Below, piece after piece: positions 13,262-32,159 of a stretch of DNA of 64,000 bases. The DNA is taken from assembly GCA_963513935.1 (NCBI GenBank), contig OY740768.1, forward strand, positions 33,230,216 to 33,294,215. The letters run 5' to 3'. Each line of letters opens with the position of its first letter. Position 1 is the stretch's first letter. Origin of the DNA: Aphrophora alni (lineage: Eukaryota > Arthropoda > Insecta > Hemiptera > Aphrophoridae). Made by a program: the position numbers and the translations under genes. The notes under the pieces are model-generated. The model was not told the origin of the DNA. It searched no databases and was given only the letters and a program-made list of their open reading frames with translations.

Positions 13262-13520
13262 CGGTAAAGTAACTTCTTTCTCCAGTTCACCTTGCAACTT
13301 GTATGATCGAACTTGCTCCGAGTGCCCATTGTATCACAGCCTATTAAATTTAATGAATGAGATTAGCCACGGCTCCCACTAGGTCAACCAAGTGATTATA
13401 AAGGCACCTCTGCATTATCAGCAACCGCCGAAGTCTTATCTGAGATTTTATACCATTAATGTTAACTTTCCTGCGATAAGGAAGCAGAATTAGTCATTAG
13501 CTGATAACACTGGGTTGTAT
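13262..13520. promoter_or_regulatory. GC-richer segment with clustered GATA motifs
   Basis: Within 13415-13508 there are three WGATAR matches (TTATCA at 13415, CTTATCT at 13435, TGATAAC at 13502) and a near match, CGATAAG (13474). The segment is less AT-rich than its flanks and has no open frame. It looks like a possible enhancer-type element. GATA factors are broadly used in insects, but this is motif evidence only. Confidence 0.3.
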
Positions 13521-14299
13521 TGTTATTGTTTTCAATAAATACACATCCAATAGAGTAGTTTGCTTTCATGTTGAAGAGTTTGTATAGTCAGTGCAATAAA
13601 GGCGGTCTATTTTAATCCAGAGTGACTTTACACGGATTTACTTATGTGATAGTTGAAACAGTTTATTGAGGGGCAACTTAATAATTTGTTTATTATTGAT
13701 TTATAAACTATTAGAACGCTGGACGATTGAAGATAACTTGAAAAAAACGTAATATATTTATAAATTGGTGTCGTTTTTGGACTTATATGTCATTTCCTGT
13801 TTTTTGGTTAGCTGATTCCAATTCTGATGTCAAAAAAATCCAAATTCTAAAGGGCGCCACAAACGGAGCGTTAGGATTATGCCTAAAATGTATTGTGCAT
13901 AAAAATGAGTCTTTAAAAAAATACGCTGAAATACTATAAATTCGTAATAATATTTCTGGTTAAAGGGAGGCAGGGGTGGCTGTGAGACTAAGTGCATAAA
14001 ATTATATCATAGATAGGATAGTTTTGAAATTATTTAAAATAAAACAAGATTATTAATGCAAAAACATTTAAAAGTTTCAAGCTGGAAATGCATTCTGTAA
14101 AAATTCTAGTGTATTCCATTGTACGATTCTAAGACTTTTCACATTTTGCAATTTTCTATATAAGCATACTGTTTCCAAGAAAAAAATTTGAATGGTTTAC
14201 TTCATGATTCAGTACCTTTCGATTTATGTCATTTCATTTTCTCGTCGACCAGTAAGTGTTCGACGGTTTACACGAGGTCTTCCTGAGGCCAGCATTTTA

Positions 14300-14600
14300 T
14301 TTTAAACTGTGTAAAACTTAGAATAGCTACATTCCCACGCAATTATCACACATTAATAAGCCGTATAAACTGGTAACTTTTGCGAGATGTAAGCAATAAA
14401 TAACAAATAAAGTAAGCACAATACAATATGTACAAAAGTCGTTAACTTTTACAAGATAAAAACAATCAGTCAGTCCCAATAACAGTCACACATAAACAAT
14501 TAGCCATATAAACTTTTTTTGTTTTGCAAAATGTAAGCAATCAATCACAACACAACGTGAATCCTCACAAATAAAGTTAAGTAAGTTAAATAAGTATCCT
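14300..14600. repeat. Diverged ~143-bp tandem duplication
   Basis: A block resembling CACACATTAATAAGCCGTAT followed by ATGTAAGCAAT occurs near 14345 and again near 14488. The two copies are diverged. Confidence 0.55.
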
Positions 14601-14639
14601 CACACTATGTAAGTTAACCAAAAAATAATTTTAAATAGT

Positions 14640-15535
14640 TGTTATAAATTCTCAGACAAAGCAACAAAATAAAACATATTTGGGAATTTATAACACGTGT
14701 TTCAGATTATTTTTGTTCTGAAACGTGTTATTTACCCATAATAACAATGTTATATTTAAATGATAAATTTTAAATATTTTAAAACGAAAATTATAAATTC
14801 TACACAAAGCAACAAAATAAAACGTATTTCGGAATTTATAACACGTGTTTCAAATTAGTTTGTTTATGAAACATGTTGACAGGCATGTTATTTAAATGTT
14901 ACATTTATTACAAAATAAGCTTTACCTAGGGAAATGAATAATTTTCCGTAAATCTGCAGTTAAAACTGTTTAATTTAACACCTTAATTAAAATTGGCCCT
15001 ATAGTAAATAAAAATAAGAATGGACCAGAAATTCCTTAGCGAAAGAAATAGGGGTAGGCCTACATATACTAACATTTTAAATTAATAATTGAAAATTTGA
15101 AGACTGTTAATTTTTGTTATATTATTAGTTATAAAATAAATTTCACATTCTAAAGAGGGTGTGTAACATTAACTTTGTTGTAAATTATCAAACAAAACGA
15201 CAAAATAATACGTATATGAGAAATTACAGCAGGTGTTTCAAATTAGTTTGGTTGTGAAACATGCTATTTAACAGACATGTTAAATTTATTACAAAATAAC
15301 AGATTCCATGGAAAATGATTATTTTCCGGCAAATCTGCAGGTTTAATTTCACACCTCAATCATTAAAATCGGCCCTATATTAAAGAGATACGCCTTTGGA
15401 GTAGAAATTATCTAGCGAATTAAATATAAAATCATTTAAATACTTTTTTAATTTAAAAAACCATATTTGAAGACTTTTATCTTTTTAGGTTATATTTGAT
15501 TTTCTTTGAGTGTATGTAACATTGACGTTGTTGAG
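14640..15535. repeat. ~380-bp tandem repeat array
   Basis: Two nearly full diverged units are preceded by a partial one. Landmarks recur in order: ACAAAGCAACAAAATAAAAC (about 14655, about 14805, and altered near 15192), an ACACGTGTTTCA...TGAAACATGT hairpin, TTTTCCGTAAATCTGCAG, TGGCCCTATA (about 14995 and 15370) and TTGAAGACT (about 15100 and 15470). Each unit carries the imperfect palindrome around TTTCA...TGAAAC. No coding frame is shared. Confidence 0.8.
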
Positions 15536-15539
15536 GGTT

Positions 15540-15940
15540 TAAACGCGCGTGTGTACAACATCGTTCTGCCCTAGATTGCTATTTTATGTGCGTATAACAC
15601 GTAGGCCGCATTGTTCGTGTGATTGCAGGACATGCAAAACTAGTATATCCATTAGTTGCTAATGAAACTCGGTGTCCTCTGGCTTATCGCTGAAGGTGGT
15701 CTGGCAAATTAAAACTGATAAACATCGTAAGCCCAAACTCGACATGCAATTTAAAGGGTGGTGATCTATAGAATCATTCTGATCGATCTGATGATTGTAT
15801 TTTTAACTTGGAAGCTGTCTTGTAATGCATGTTAGCATGTAATAGAAGTGCACTATCGTGTATCGATTAATAGGAAACACGATAAAAGCGTACGATAACG
15901 GTTTCAGTGTGATAAGCGTAAATATCATGCTGCATACAAT
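15540..15940. other. GC-richer non-coding segment
   Basis: Composition is noticeably higher in GC than the surroundings, with CpG-containing words such as AAACGCGCGTGT at the left edge. No open frame, splice pair or known RNA fold was recognised. It is a candidate conserved non-coding element. Confidence 0.3.
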
Positions 15941-17049
15941 ATTAAATAAGTGGAACATAGATATTATTTTGTATTAACATTTCGTGACATTATATTACAC
16001 AGAGGAAATACACTTCTGTATAAATGCAAAAATTGTTGAACCATCATGGTACTTATCCAGTTCCATTATACAATCAGATTATCCAAATTAATGCCCAAAA
16101 GTTGGTCTGTTGTAGGCAATATTAAATTGGATTGGTAGATCAAAGTGTCTTATCTCCAGAAAAATAAGTTTGTTTAAAATAGTCGTTTCTGTATATTACT
16201 ACATTTTTGTCCTAATAGGCCTCTTAGATGTTTATATATTAAAAAGTCTCCACTCGCTTCACTCGTATCTGTGTTTCGGCGCCTATAGGCCTCGAAGTTG
16301 TACATATTCGAAGGACCTTCAACTTGCGTGTCGGTTCTAACTCGGCTCGGCTCTAACAGACATTTCCTTAATGGGTTAGGATTTGAAATTACATTTTTGA
16401 CAATAACTTTGCTTTTGTCAACGTTTGTACCATTCCATGCAGAATTTAAATCTGTATTTTTATCTAATTTAGTATTATAAGTTGAATTACACAAGTTGAA
16501 TTACATAATAAAAAGGTGTTTAACATAGGCGATATTTTAAATTAATTTCTTTATGAATGTCAATAGGGCTTATCTATGTGAGCACACTATAATCTCCTAC
16601 CAAATGTTTTGTTCCCTTTTCATATTTGATGCCGATATCGTGAGTACCCCATACCTCGTATATTGGGTAACTGAAAATAATAATTCTGATTGTGGAAAAC
16701 ACGTTTTAAAGCATAATTTCAGAGACTTATCACTATTTCTTCTAATTTATGTTATTAGTGATTGTTTAAAAATATAGATTATGAAATCATCTTCATGGAA
16801 AGTCAGAAAGTAGTCTATTAAATATCCATACAATTAAATATCCCTCCAATAGAATTAAATGTATAAACATTGGATTGTTAACCTCATATTGTTCTAATTT
16901 GATATTTCGTCGTGCATGTGCATCCATTAATGACAAAATATAAGGGAGGAGTGATTGAATACAAAATGTTAATCATCTAACCTCAAAAACGTTTTAAAAT
17001 AAAATGTGTAAAATATTGAACAAACTTTAAAAAAAAAATTCTTAATCGA

Positions 17050-17108
17050 AATACTAACTAAACTATTCGTCAACAAAAATATGCGTTGAGTAGTTGTCAT
17101 TAAACAAA
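17050..17108 (-). repeat. Fragment of dispersed repeat family B
   Basis: The reverse complement reads AATGACAACTACTCAACGCA followed by TTTTTGTTGACGAATAGTTT. This matches the 3' part of the family B copy at 62.05-62.1 kb, which includes GATGATGAATAGTTG. Confidence 0.6.
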
Positions 17109-18033
17109 TGCCAGTTCCATGGAAGCCATCTTAGAAGTTGAATGTTATTTTATACAATACTTAAATAAAGTTTAATCTTGCTTCACTTGTGTCATAAACT
17201 CTTCTTAAGAATAAATATCACAAAGATGAAATCAAGTGTAAATGAAGGTAAAAGTTTTTACCGTGTTTTTGTAGATTATTCATTACCGGTAATTTTCTAT
17301 TAATTGTAATTAATTGTACACACTGGCTTGAGTTATTAATCTTTACTTGTCACCAAAATTTGAATGTAATTTGTAGAGCCGATTTTGAGAAATTAGGTAT
17401 ATTACAACCGTTTAACTGTTTTTACCAATAACTCAAGATCCAGCATATTTTGCGGTATGTTAACCAAGATTTGATCAAAATCTGTACAGTCGATTTTGAT
17501 TAAATTGTAATTTGTATTTTCGTGTTATGAATTTTGTCTGTAATAAAACTACAACAATAAAGATTTCTGAATGACTGACAACTTTCTGACTAATAAAAAA
17601 AAAATCATCTGTTGTATGAATTCCAAAATGTATTGCACAAGTTTCAGTTAACTTAAATCATCGACTTCACATTAAGATGTTTTTTAAGGTGTAAATTCAC
17701 CTTGATCATCATCACCTCATGTTTAGTTGAGGTTTATCTGTTAACTGATTAAGAAGCTTAATGGACCCTGTATCCAGTCCATCGCAATTTAATTTGAGCA
17801 ACTTTAATCTTTTATGGATTACAAAGGTTTCGTAATAGGGTGTAATTGTTTATTGCTTGGGGTGAACAACTATTTTTTGATCGTAACTTATATTTACTCC
17901 AACCTAAGTAAAAATACCTTGTCGATCACACAATTATTTGTTTTTGTATCTATAATATACATTTAGATACTCTTCGACCAGTGATTTCAAACTTTACATA
18001 TTCTAACAAACAGAAATATCGCCGTACACTCAC

Positions 18034-18090
18034 CATCATCAGTATCACTATCCAAATTCAATTCAATTTTTAATTTAGCAACAATATCAT
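18034..18090 (-). CDS. Candidate 57-nt internal micro-exon, unknown gene
   Basis: On the minus strand a pyrimidine-rich acceptor (ATCCCTTCCTTGTAG) ends at 18091 and a strong donor (GATG then GTGAGTGTA) starts at 18033. The 57-nt exon between them has a length divisible by three. One frame is open and would encode about 18 residues, DIVAKLKIELNLDSDTDD, with an acidic end. The same frame has a stop just upstream of the acceptor, so it makes sense only if spliced. I do not recognise the protein. Short open stretches with plausible splice sites arise by chance in 64 kb, so this remains a candidate. Confidence 0.27.
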
Positions 18091-19139
18091 CTACAAGGAA
18101 GGGATATGGTAGTTGGGATAGGCATGTCTAGCTCAAAACCGATATATCTGGGAAAAACTGCACATCGATTTCTAACCCATCGCATATCATTCTATACACT
18201 ACTTAGGCCTATATGTGGGAAGAAAATAAAGCAAATATCAAAATAACGGCTCTTCAAAACGATATTTAGTTTTTTGTTTTTTTTTACTTATATATTGATC
18301 ATGTATTAGTTCAGCAATATATATTGTAATATAGCGTTATACCATTTATTACCTAACATGCTAAACAAGGAAGAGATGTTCAGACACAGATTTTTTATTA
18401 GGAAAGTAATGTTAAACCTTTTCCAATGATAAACCGTTGATTCCTTAGACAAAGACTGGGACTAGGTTATTTCACAACATAAAGAATTCCAATTCTAGAA
18501 TTCAGATTTGTGCTTCTTAGTGTAGTTGCCAGGTCAAAAGGAAGTAGGAAAACGAGGGGTAAAGGGTGTCGAATGAATATGCGGGGGCTGTTGCCACCCT
18601 TGCTCTATTGTCTTTCCTTGATTCTCTATTCTATGGCGTAATTGAAGTACTTCTTCCAGACTCTTTATGAAAAGAAAAGTCATGGGTGAAAGACTTAGAA
18701 GTCATTGGATCATTTAAATCTCATATGCCAATAAATACAGATTTCCCTAATGTGGTGTGTATTAAAATGTCAGTTAAATTTAGTTTTTATTTTATATTTA
18801 ATGTTGTCTATATTAAAATTGAAATATAAACTATTGTAATTTATGTAATATTAAAAAACTGGGTGACAATATTTTCTTCTTCTATATATTCGTCATCTAC
18901 AATTAATTTTATAGTGTTGAATTATCATTTTCAAATGTCACAATCACCACGTCATCAATATAATTTGATCATTTCCTGTTGATCTTTGTTTAAGAACTCA
19001 ACATCACCGTACCTCATTACTCTTTTAAACACATATAACTTAGATAACATGGTCATATGCGTTTGTGCGTGATTAAATTAGTTGTATTCTATATTACTAT
19101 AATCAATTATAATTATATATCTGAGAGTACGCATATTTT

Positions 19140-19330
19140 CAAAAATTAATATTTAGTTATGAAACGAGTTTCAACGCCAATAACGCCATCCTCAGTGATA
19201 CACAATTACAACAATCAAATTGTTTTTAAAGTACATAAAGCTATTTAATGGTTATGGTTGATGTATCATTGATGATGGTGACATTACCGTTAAAACGCAT
19301 TTGGTAGTTAATAAAAGTTTTGTTAAATTT
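19140..19330. mobile_element. Hairpin MITE-like element (family A), copy 2, diverged
   Basis: The arms at about 19149-19204 and 19262-19320 are imperfect reverse complements: AACGAGTTTCAACGCC...GCCATCCTCAGTGATAC against TATCATTGATGATGGTGAC...GTTAAAACGCATTTGGT. It is the most diverged of the four copies, with a longer ~57-bp centre. Confidence 0.75.
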
Positions 19331-19484
19331 GTGTTCTGGTATTATTCTTACAAGTTATTTTCTCATCATTCCAGCTCTATTTTTATCCATCAATTAAAAA
19401 TGTTCACACTCGACGGACAGATTTGTTTATCAAGACAAATGTTTATGCAACACAGGAAATCAGAAACGTTTATTTTTCAAAGTC

Positions 19485-19730
19485 AAACTAATGCCATAAC
19501 TAGATTTTTTTCTTGTTGTTTAAAGGCGAAAAACCTTTCAGTCATCATCGCCTTAAAAAAAAAGGAAGACAAGAAAATAAAATAAAAACCCTTAGTCCTC
19601 GAATACTCTAATAACGTTATGGTCTGAACGTAACAAGATTTGGTCAAGAGAGAACAGATAGGAAAGACAAAAGAGAAGAATTTAATCAAAGAATACATGA
19701 AAAAAAGGTGTAGACCCAGCTTTTATAATT
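19485..19730 (+). repeat. Dispersed repeat family C, copy
   Basis: The blocks TTCTTGTTGTTTAAAGGCGA, AAACCTTTCAGTCATCATCGCC, GAATACTCTAATAACG, TTTGGTCAAGAGAGA, GATAGGAAAGACAAAAGAG and AGGTGTAGACCCAGCTT match the copies at 8, 10.7 and 48 kb. GGCGA...TCGCC around the ACCTTTCAGTC block forms a short hairpin. Overlapping frames on both strands here are not genes. Confidence 0.75.
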
Positions 19731-20544
19731 TTGTGGTCGTCTCTACTAAAACGGTTCAAACAATCTTAATGAAGATTTGTTATTCAATTCATTTCGCAAT
19801 TTAATTGTGGATTCAATCTTGAATCTGGGTCCAAGAGGTACTGATTTGTTTTTAGGAATAAGTCCTTCCCACGTATTTTGTTAAAACCCGCTGTCCATTC
19901 TTCAATTCGGACGGTTTTCATCCATATTTAAGGTTTTATTTCTAAGTTATGTACTCCAAAGCTTGAGTTTTTAATTTAACATTTTTTAATTGTAGTTTGA
20001 GTAATATAATTTGATTTTTTGTGCTTAACGTTTTTATTTATACCCGTTAGACTAATAAAAGAGAATTTTGTAACGCACGCTAAAACGCAATGCTTTAACC
20101 AAATTCGAACCTGCGTAACCTGTAATGCTTTATAAATCTGAAGTGCAACGAAATATTCTCCCATTTCTAACAACTGAGTCACGCTTATCCCCAACTCCCA
20201 TCCCCAATTTAATTTTAGTAGGACTTCTAAACGTAATAAATTAGTTATCTTGTAACATGGTCAACATGTACGTAAATGTAATAATTAAGAGGCATTAAAA
20301 GTCTACCTGAAATATGCAATTTGTCACTGTTCTTTCGATAAATATAATAAATTCAGCAAATTTTATTTCAACCGAATTTTAACGTACCTCAGTTTCTATT
20401 TGTTTATTGTCTAGGAATGTATCAACAGATTTGTGTAGCTTTAACTAGTTCAAAAGTTCAAATTTAAATGGCGACAGTAACAGAAGAAAATTTAATTTGT
20501 AATTTTTGAATTTCTTACCAACGTTGCTTTGTTTGTTTTTAACT

Positions 20545-21200
20545 TAGGAATTGTGGTGTCACACTTGACCCCGGGTCAGTATTGTACCTCTGAGTGCTGA
20601 CCCCTAAAACCGGGTGGTTAAAATCCCTACCCATATAGATGGGTTATTGGCCTTGCCCTCGGAATAGATGTGAGGTAAGGTTTGCATGAGCGACCTGACG
20701 GCGACTCATCAAACGTTGCTTGGGGAACCCTGCTTACATGAGTATATGAGAAAATGTGGAGCCTCCTAAAATCGGGTCGTGCACTATACCCCACAGTGCC
20801 GTCCCAAGAAAACTGGGGGAAAGCTTTTTAGCTTCCAGGATCGTCTGGGGCTAGACAATCCCATGTAGGTGGGCAACGGGCGCCGCCCCCAGTAGGTGAT
20901 TTCGTGGGATGGTATCGCGCAAGCGACTCGGCGGTGACTCATCAAACGTGGCTGAAGAAATCTTGCCGACATGCGTACCATGGGAGTATGCTCAGCCTGT
21001 CCAGAGGTCTCGACTACTGGGAGCGTGCGTTTGAGGACGTGATGTGCTAGTGGTGAGATTGCTCCCCGTTACTCTTTCTGCCGGAGTGAGGGTATGGTGG
21101 CGTGCCGTAAGGGCTCTACATACGCCTACCCTTCCAGTTTATCGGAACTAGTCAAGTCTCGTACTTGAACTCTACAAGAACCTGTCACTCTTGACCACAT
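20545..21200. repeat. GC-rich island with two diverged direct repeats
   Basis: This is the most GC-rich stretch of the window. CCGGGTCAGTATTGTACC (about 20571) corresponds to TCGGGTCGTGCACTATACCC (about 20781). GGCGACTCATCAAACGTTGC (about 20700) corresponds to GGTGACTCATCAAACGTGGC (about 20933). These give two units of about 210-230 bp followed by a unique GC-rich tail to about 21200. No long frame is open. Tandem GC-rich modules of this kind are seen in 5' regions of non-LTR retrotransposons and in some SINE-like repeats, but I cannot assign a family. A 65-codon minus-strand frame at 20784-20981 is not convincing. Confidence 0.65.
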
Positions 21201-27479
<6,279 letters not shown>

Positions 27480-27480
<1 letters not shown>

Positions 27481-27725
27481 TATAATAAAACACAAGTTCT
27501 CACAAAAATTACGTTTACTTAATCAAACGAGTTTCAACAACAAAGTTGCCAACATGAGCTACAATAATAGTTATATGTAGTTTAGTTATATCTAGCATCA
27601 CTGAGGATGGCGACTTTGTCGTTGAAATGCGTTTGATTAAGTAAACGTAATTTTTGTGAGAACTTGTGTTCAAGTTTTATTCTATCTAATATTATCTCAC
27701 AGCCAAACTTAATATTTATTTGTAA
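27480..27725. mobile_element. Hairpin MITE-like element (family A), copy 3
   Basis: The arms at about 27491-27555 and 27606-27672 pair as reverse complements: CACAAGTTCTCACAAAAATTACGTTTAC against GTAAACGTAATTTTTGTGAGAACTTGTG, then the TTGATTAAG and GGCGAC core. Homology to the 53-kb copy continues beyond the right arm (TTTTATTCTATCTAATATTATCTCACA, then AATATTTATT), so the element is longer than the hairpin. The left end has a small deletion relative to copy 4. Confidence 0.88.
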
Positions 27726-30700
27726 AACCAATAATCAAATGAAATATATTGATAACTAACTATAATCTAATCAAATAAATATTTTTAAATAATGCAACAT
27801 TTTGAGCTCAACGGTACAAAGCTTGGCAAATTGTAGTAATAAGTGATTAAAAATCAAAGTTAGTATCAGCTTACTAATAAAGTAATTTTGTCGTCTACAT
27901 TCTGTGTTACATTACGTATTTTTATGTTATAATATGTGAACAATTTCATGGGCGCCATCATGGTACTATTCAGCCCCATTTTCTGAAGCTCGTAGTTGAA
28001 AATCGTTCTAACTAATTTTTCTTCCCTCCCCCCCCCTTATATTTGTATTTTTTGAAAAGAGCCCAAAATTATATGATTTGACAATAAGATAGAGTAAATT
28101 TTGTATTTCACCGATATTTATTTTTGTGAATGAAATTCTATTATGTATGTAAACTAGATTTTATAATTGTTAAAATAGTAACGTTCAAAAGATAGTTTCA
28201 TTTCCTTTTCCAACAATTTATTAAATTAGTCAGCAATTCCATTACATTTCTAGATATATATTACAAGGACTGATAAAATGTATTAAATAAGGCAAGAAAA
28301 AACGAATATTTAAAAACTATTCGAGATCAAACGTAAACTATATCAACATATGAAACCGTTTTAAGTAAATACATCAAATAAAATTAAATTAAACAATTTA
28401 TGACTTAAATATTACAAACCAATAAATAGAATAATGTACATTTATTATCAAACAAATTAAGACAGATCATTGACAATAATTAAATGGGACAAAATAAATT
28501 GATGAGATAGAATTCGAATTCATACCCCTGATATGCATTCTTGTATATGAATATGTACATAAACTCTTGTATACGCAGTTTTATCTATACCCATTTAACC
28601 TAGGAGAAATATAAAGTAAAATAAAAACTAAACACAGCATACGTATTATGATTTTGTTTTATACAAAATATGGTTGACTGATCAATGCGCAAAGGTATCA
28701 TATCCATGTTGTGCTTTGAATGCTGTGTTGTCCTCACTGTTTTCATCTTTGCAATTCTTAACAATTCTGTCTCTGCGACTGGTTCTCTTTGTAATATCTA
28801 TAACAATATTGTGCAATCAACACTTTAAATTCATTACCTTATAAAATGATCTGCACTTTTGAAAATTATAAATGATTTTGAATTTGTTGAAAAAGGAGTA
28901 AAATTTTCCTACTTACTGAATGATTTAATTTTATTACTACAAATTATCACTTGTTGAAATATTAAGTTTAATATATGTACTATCACAGTTCCGAATATTC
29001 ATTCATCATTATATGTTTGTATATTAATTGTTATTTTAAGTGGAATTAAGGGATTTTATTTTGTATTTTGTAATACTAACTATTATTTTATAACAAAATA
29101 GAATGTATAAGCTGATGGATAAAACATTTTTATTTTGTAATCCATGTTTATATTAAAATAATAATTGTAATTTATACATGCTTACAATATAAATTTCTAC
29201 CATTTACACACTTCAATTAGTTTATGTGGTTTTTTCTCAATTTTAATATCAATATAAATAATTAAACAAGTGTACAATTAACACGCTTTTTATTAACATT
29301 TTCTTTTACAATTCAACGAATTCAACAACAAAAAAATCATGACTTGAATATGTTACAAATTATTATATTGCTTTAAACAGATTTTTCTTTTGTATGAATA
29401 TTAATTAACAATAATATAGAAAGAATTATTTTAAATGTAGCAATTTTTAATTAATTTATTGTTTTTACTAATATACTTAAATTCTATATCTAAACAAAAA
29501 GTTTTTAAAACAGACTATCAAAACAAACTTGCTATTTAATAATATCAGCTGATTGATAATTTAATATTTACCAATAACAGTTAATTAAAAGTAGACTATA
29601 GTCATAAGCTTAACACGAGAAATAAAATTGGTCACATAACGGAGCTCTTTTACGAATTTTCAAAGCTTATTATTTAATATTTTCTCATCTTTCAGGAAGC
29701 TCTATATACAATTTTTCACAAACCAAACCTCTAGAAGGCACTACAAACAGACTCGCCTCTTTAAGGGATTTTATAAAATAGCCATCTTGTCAGCGTTACG
29801 ATCAAATGGGTGAACAAGTTTTATCTTATATTCTAACTGACGATGTGTAACGATTCGATATTTAACTAATTTGAATATTTTCCGGTTTTATGTATTATTT
29901 TGTGGTAGTTACTTTTTTGTGACATTTTAAAAACCAAACGACACAAAAAATGTAATAATTGTCGTAAACATCTTTCTAATATTAAGTGAACAAACGATGC
30001 TCAGAAAGAGAATCGTAGCAGTGTATATGAAGTAAATTTATTGTACCACAAAATTTTAAAATGTCAAAGATAACCAACATTTAAATTTAGAGCACTAAAC
30101 ATATGTATGAACACAATGTATAGTGTTCAAATATATTGTAAGGTTTTCTGACAAATTAATTTGAAATAAATTAAAACAGATGTTGTTTATGTCTATCAAC
30201 ACAACAATTGAAAACTATATTCAGGAAACATGTTTGTTATTGTTATAATAATTTGTAGCTCCTTATCACATTAGCTACTAATAAAGTTGTATTTCCGATA
30301 TTTTATTAAATTTATGATATTTTTTCTTATCTTATAGGCATTTATATGATTTTTATGTACTTGTTTAGGGATTATAATCGTGTATTCTCCTTTAATTTTA
30401 ATTTCCTGTATTTTTTGCAAAACTCGTCTTGTGTTCCGTATAGGCTAGGATGAAAACAAGTGCATTGCACAATATAAAAATATTCACTTTAGCTGTAGGA
30501 GTGGGAACTGAAAACAACCCCTACACTAATATCTGATTCAAAAACTTCTGCCATTAGGTATATATTTTCGGATAAATTAATTATCCTTCTTTTCTTCAAT
30601 AATAATTTGAATTTGCCCCTAACCACAATGACTGGAACTTAATAAAACACAATTATCTGATTGATTGTTCTTTATTAATTATATCCACTTAATGCCCTGA

Positions 30701-31200
30701 TGTACATTTCGATAACATGGTTATCATCAATTTTATTTTAGTAATAGATATGTAAGGTTAGATTTAGTTTATAAGCAAGACCCTCCGATGATGATATTAG
30801 TAGACATCATTTGTACAGCTAAAGCGGCCGTAGTATAACGATCGGTTTGTCAGTCGAACAAGATGTCTTAATCTCGCTTCCATCAGCTTCGAGTTAGTAT
30901 TCGTTAACATTTTAGTACCATGTTTTATGACCACTAAAATTGATGAATTTCGTTTTGTTTTTGTTGTTTTAATACTATTGCATAATGCATACTTGTTTAC
31001 AATATTCAAATCATTTGGAATAAAATTTAATTCTAAAAAGAATGAAACCTTATGTGTTTTCTAATAAAAATACGGTAAATATGGATGTGTGTTTTAAAAA
31101 ATAAATAGCATTTCTATAATACTTAACTTACTGTTATCGACTTGACATTCTGTATAATTAAGGTAAAAAGTCGTGTTTCGAGTCGCTTATCACTTATCAT
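27726..31200. other. AT-rich non-coding sequence
   Basis: No gene, exon or repeat family recognised. A poly-C run lies at 28029-28036. A 70-codon minus frame at 30797-31009 is in slightly GC-richer sequence but has no domain. Confidence 0.5.
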
Positions 31201-31280
31201 TCTGAATTATTTGTTATTATCACCAGTTCACAATAATGGCTTCACTCGTAAACTATGTAATGGCCGACTGCGTGTCCGTC

Positions 31281-31310
31281 TCCCATTGGTTCGAAAGCAT
31301 GACGTCATGG
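31281..31310. promoter_or_regulatory. CCAAT box and CRE palindrome
   Basis: CCATTGG (an inverted CCAAT box, about 31283-31289) is followed 10 bp later by a perfect TGACGTCA palindrome (31300-31307, the CREB/ATF consensus) in a locally GC-richer stretch. This pairing is common in promoters, but no adjacent first exon or TATA element was identified. A 66-codon plus frame (31142-31342) overlaps it without any domain. Confidence 0.28.
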
Positions 31311-32159
31311 GCCCTATCGTTATTGTATTATTCGCACGCTAAGTAGAAACAATAGAAGTTTCCCATTATCAACACACGATTGTAAAAAAACGTACATTAT
31401 TTTCTTTCCCACACACTTTTATTATGAAATATTACGAGAAACGTAGCGGGGTTCATATAAATGCAAAAAAGCATTTTTTGCCGGTTTATTGCTAAAAGTT
31501 TATATTTCAATAAATAGGTAATAAACTTTTTCATATCTTTAAGATTATGTGATTAAAGTGATATAAAATTAAACTTACAAAATCGGATTACATGATATAA
31601 AAAATTTACTATATTTACGGGTTTGATCAATATTTATGAAGAATTGTAAATACCAAATACTATTATAAAGTCATATTGATTACTGAAGCCGATACAGATG
31701 AGATGTTGAGAGTAGTCTGGATGGTGAGATCGAGTTTGATTTATGCATGTATTTAAGGATCATATCGGTGTCCATAATTTAAGAAAAAGTAAAAAATAAT
31801 CCAAAGGAGAATGCTAATAATACTGTACTCAAAAAATAGGAAACCCCATATTGTAATCAATTACCAAGAAATTATGTTTTTAGTATTACACCTAAACTAG
31901 GATATATTATTAGACCTACAGAAAAAAAACGAAAAAAAAATTGTTTCAGAGATATTTGCCTTTAAATTTCTACTGTTTTCCATCTTCATTAGTTTTAATC
32001 AGCTTATATGAGTATTAAGGAAAACAATATATTTATAAAAGCGGTTAAAATATTTAAACAAATAATCAATAAAAACGTTGTTCTTAAAAGTGGCATAAAC
32101 AAGTTAGGAATCGCTTGATACGTTTACTAACTTCACATTATACACACAAACGTACAATA

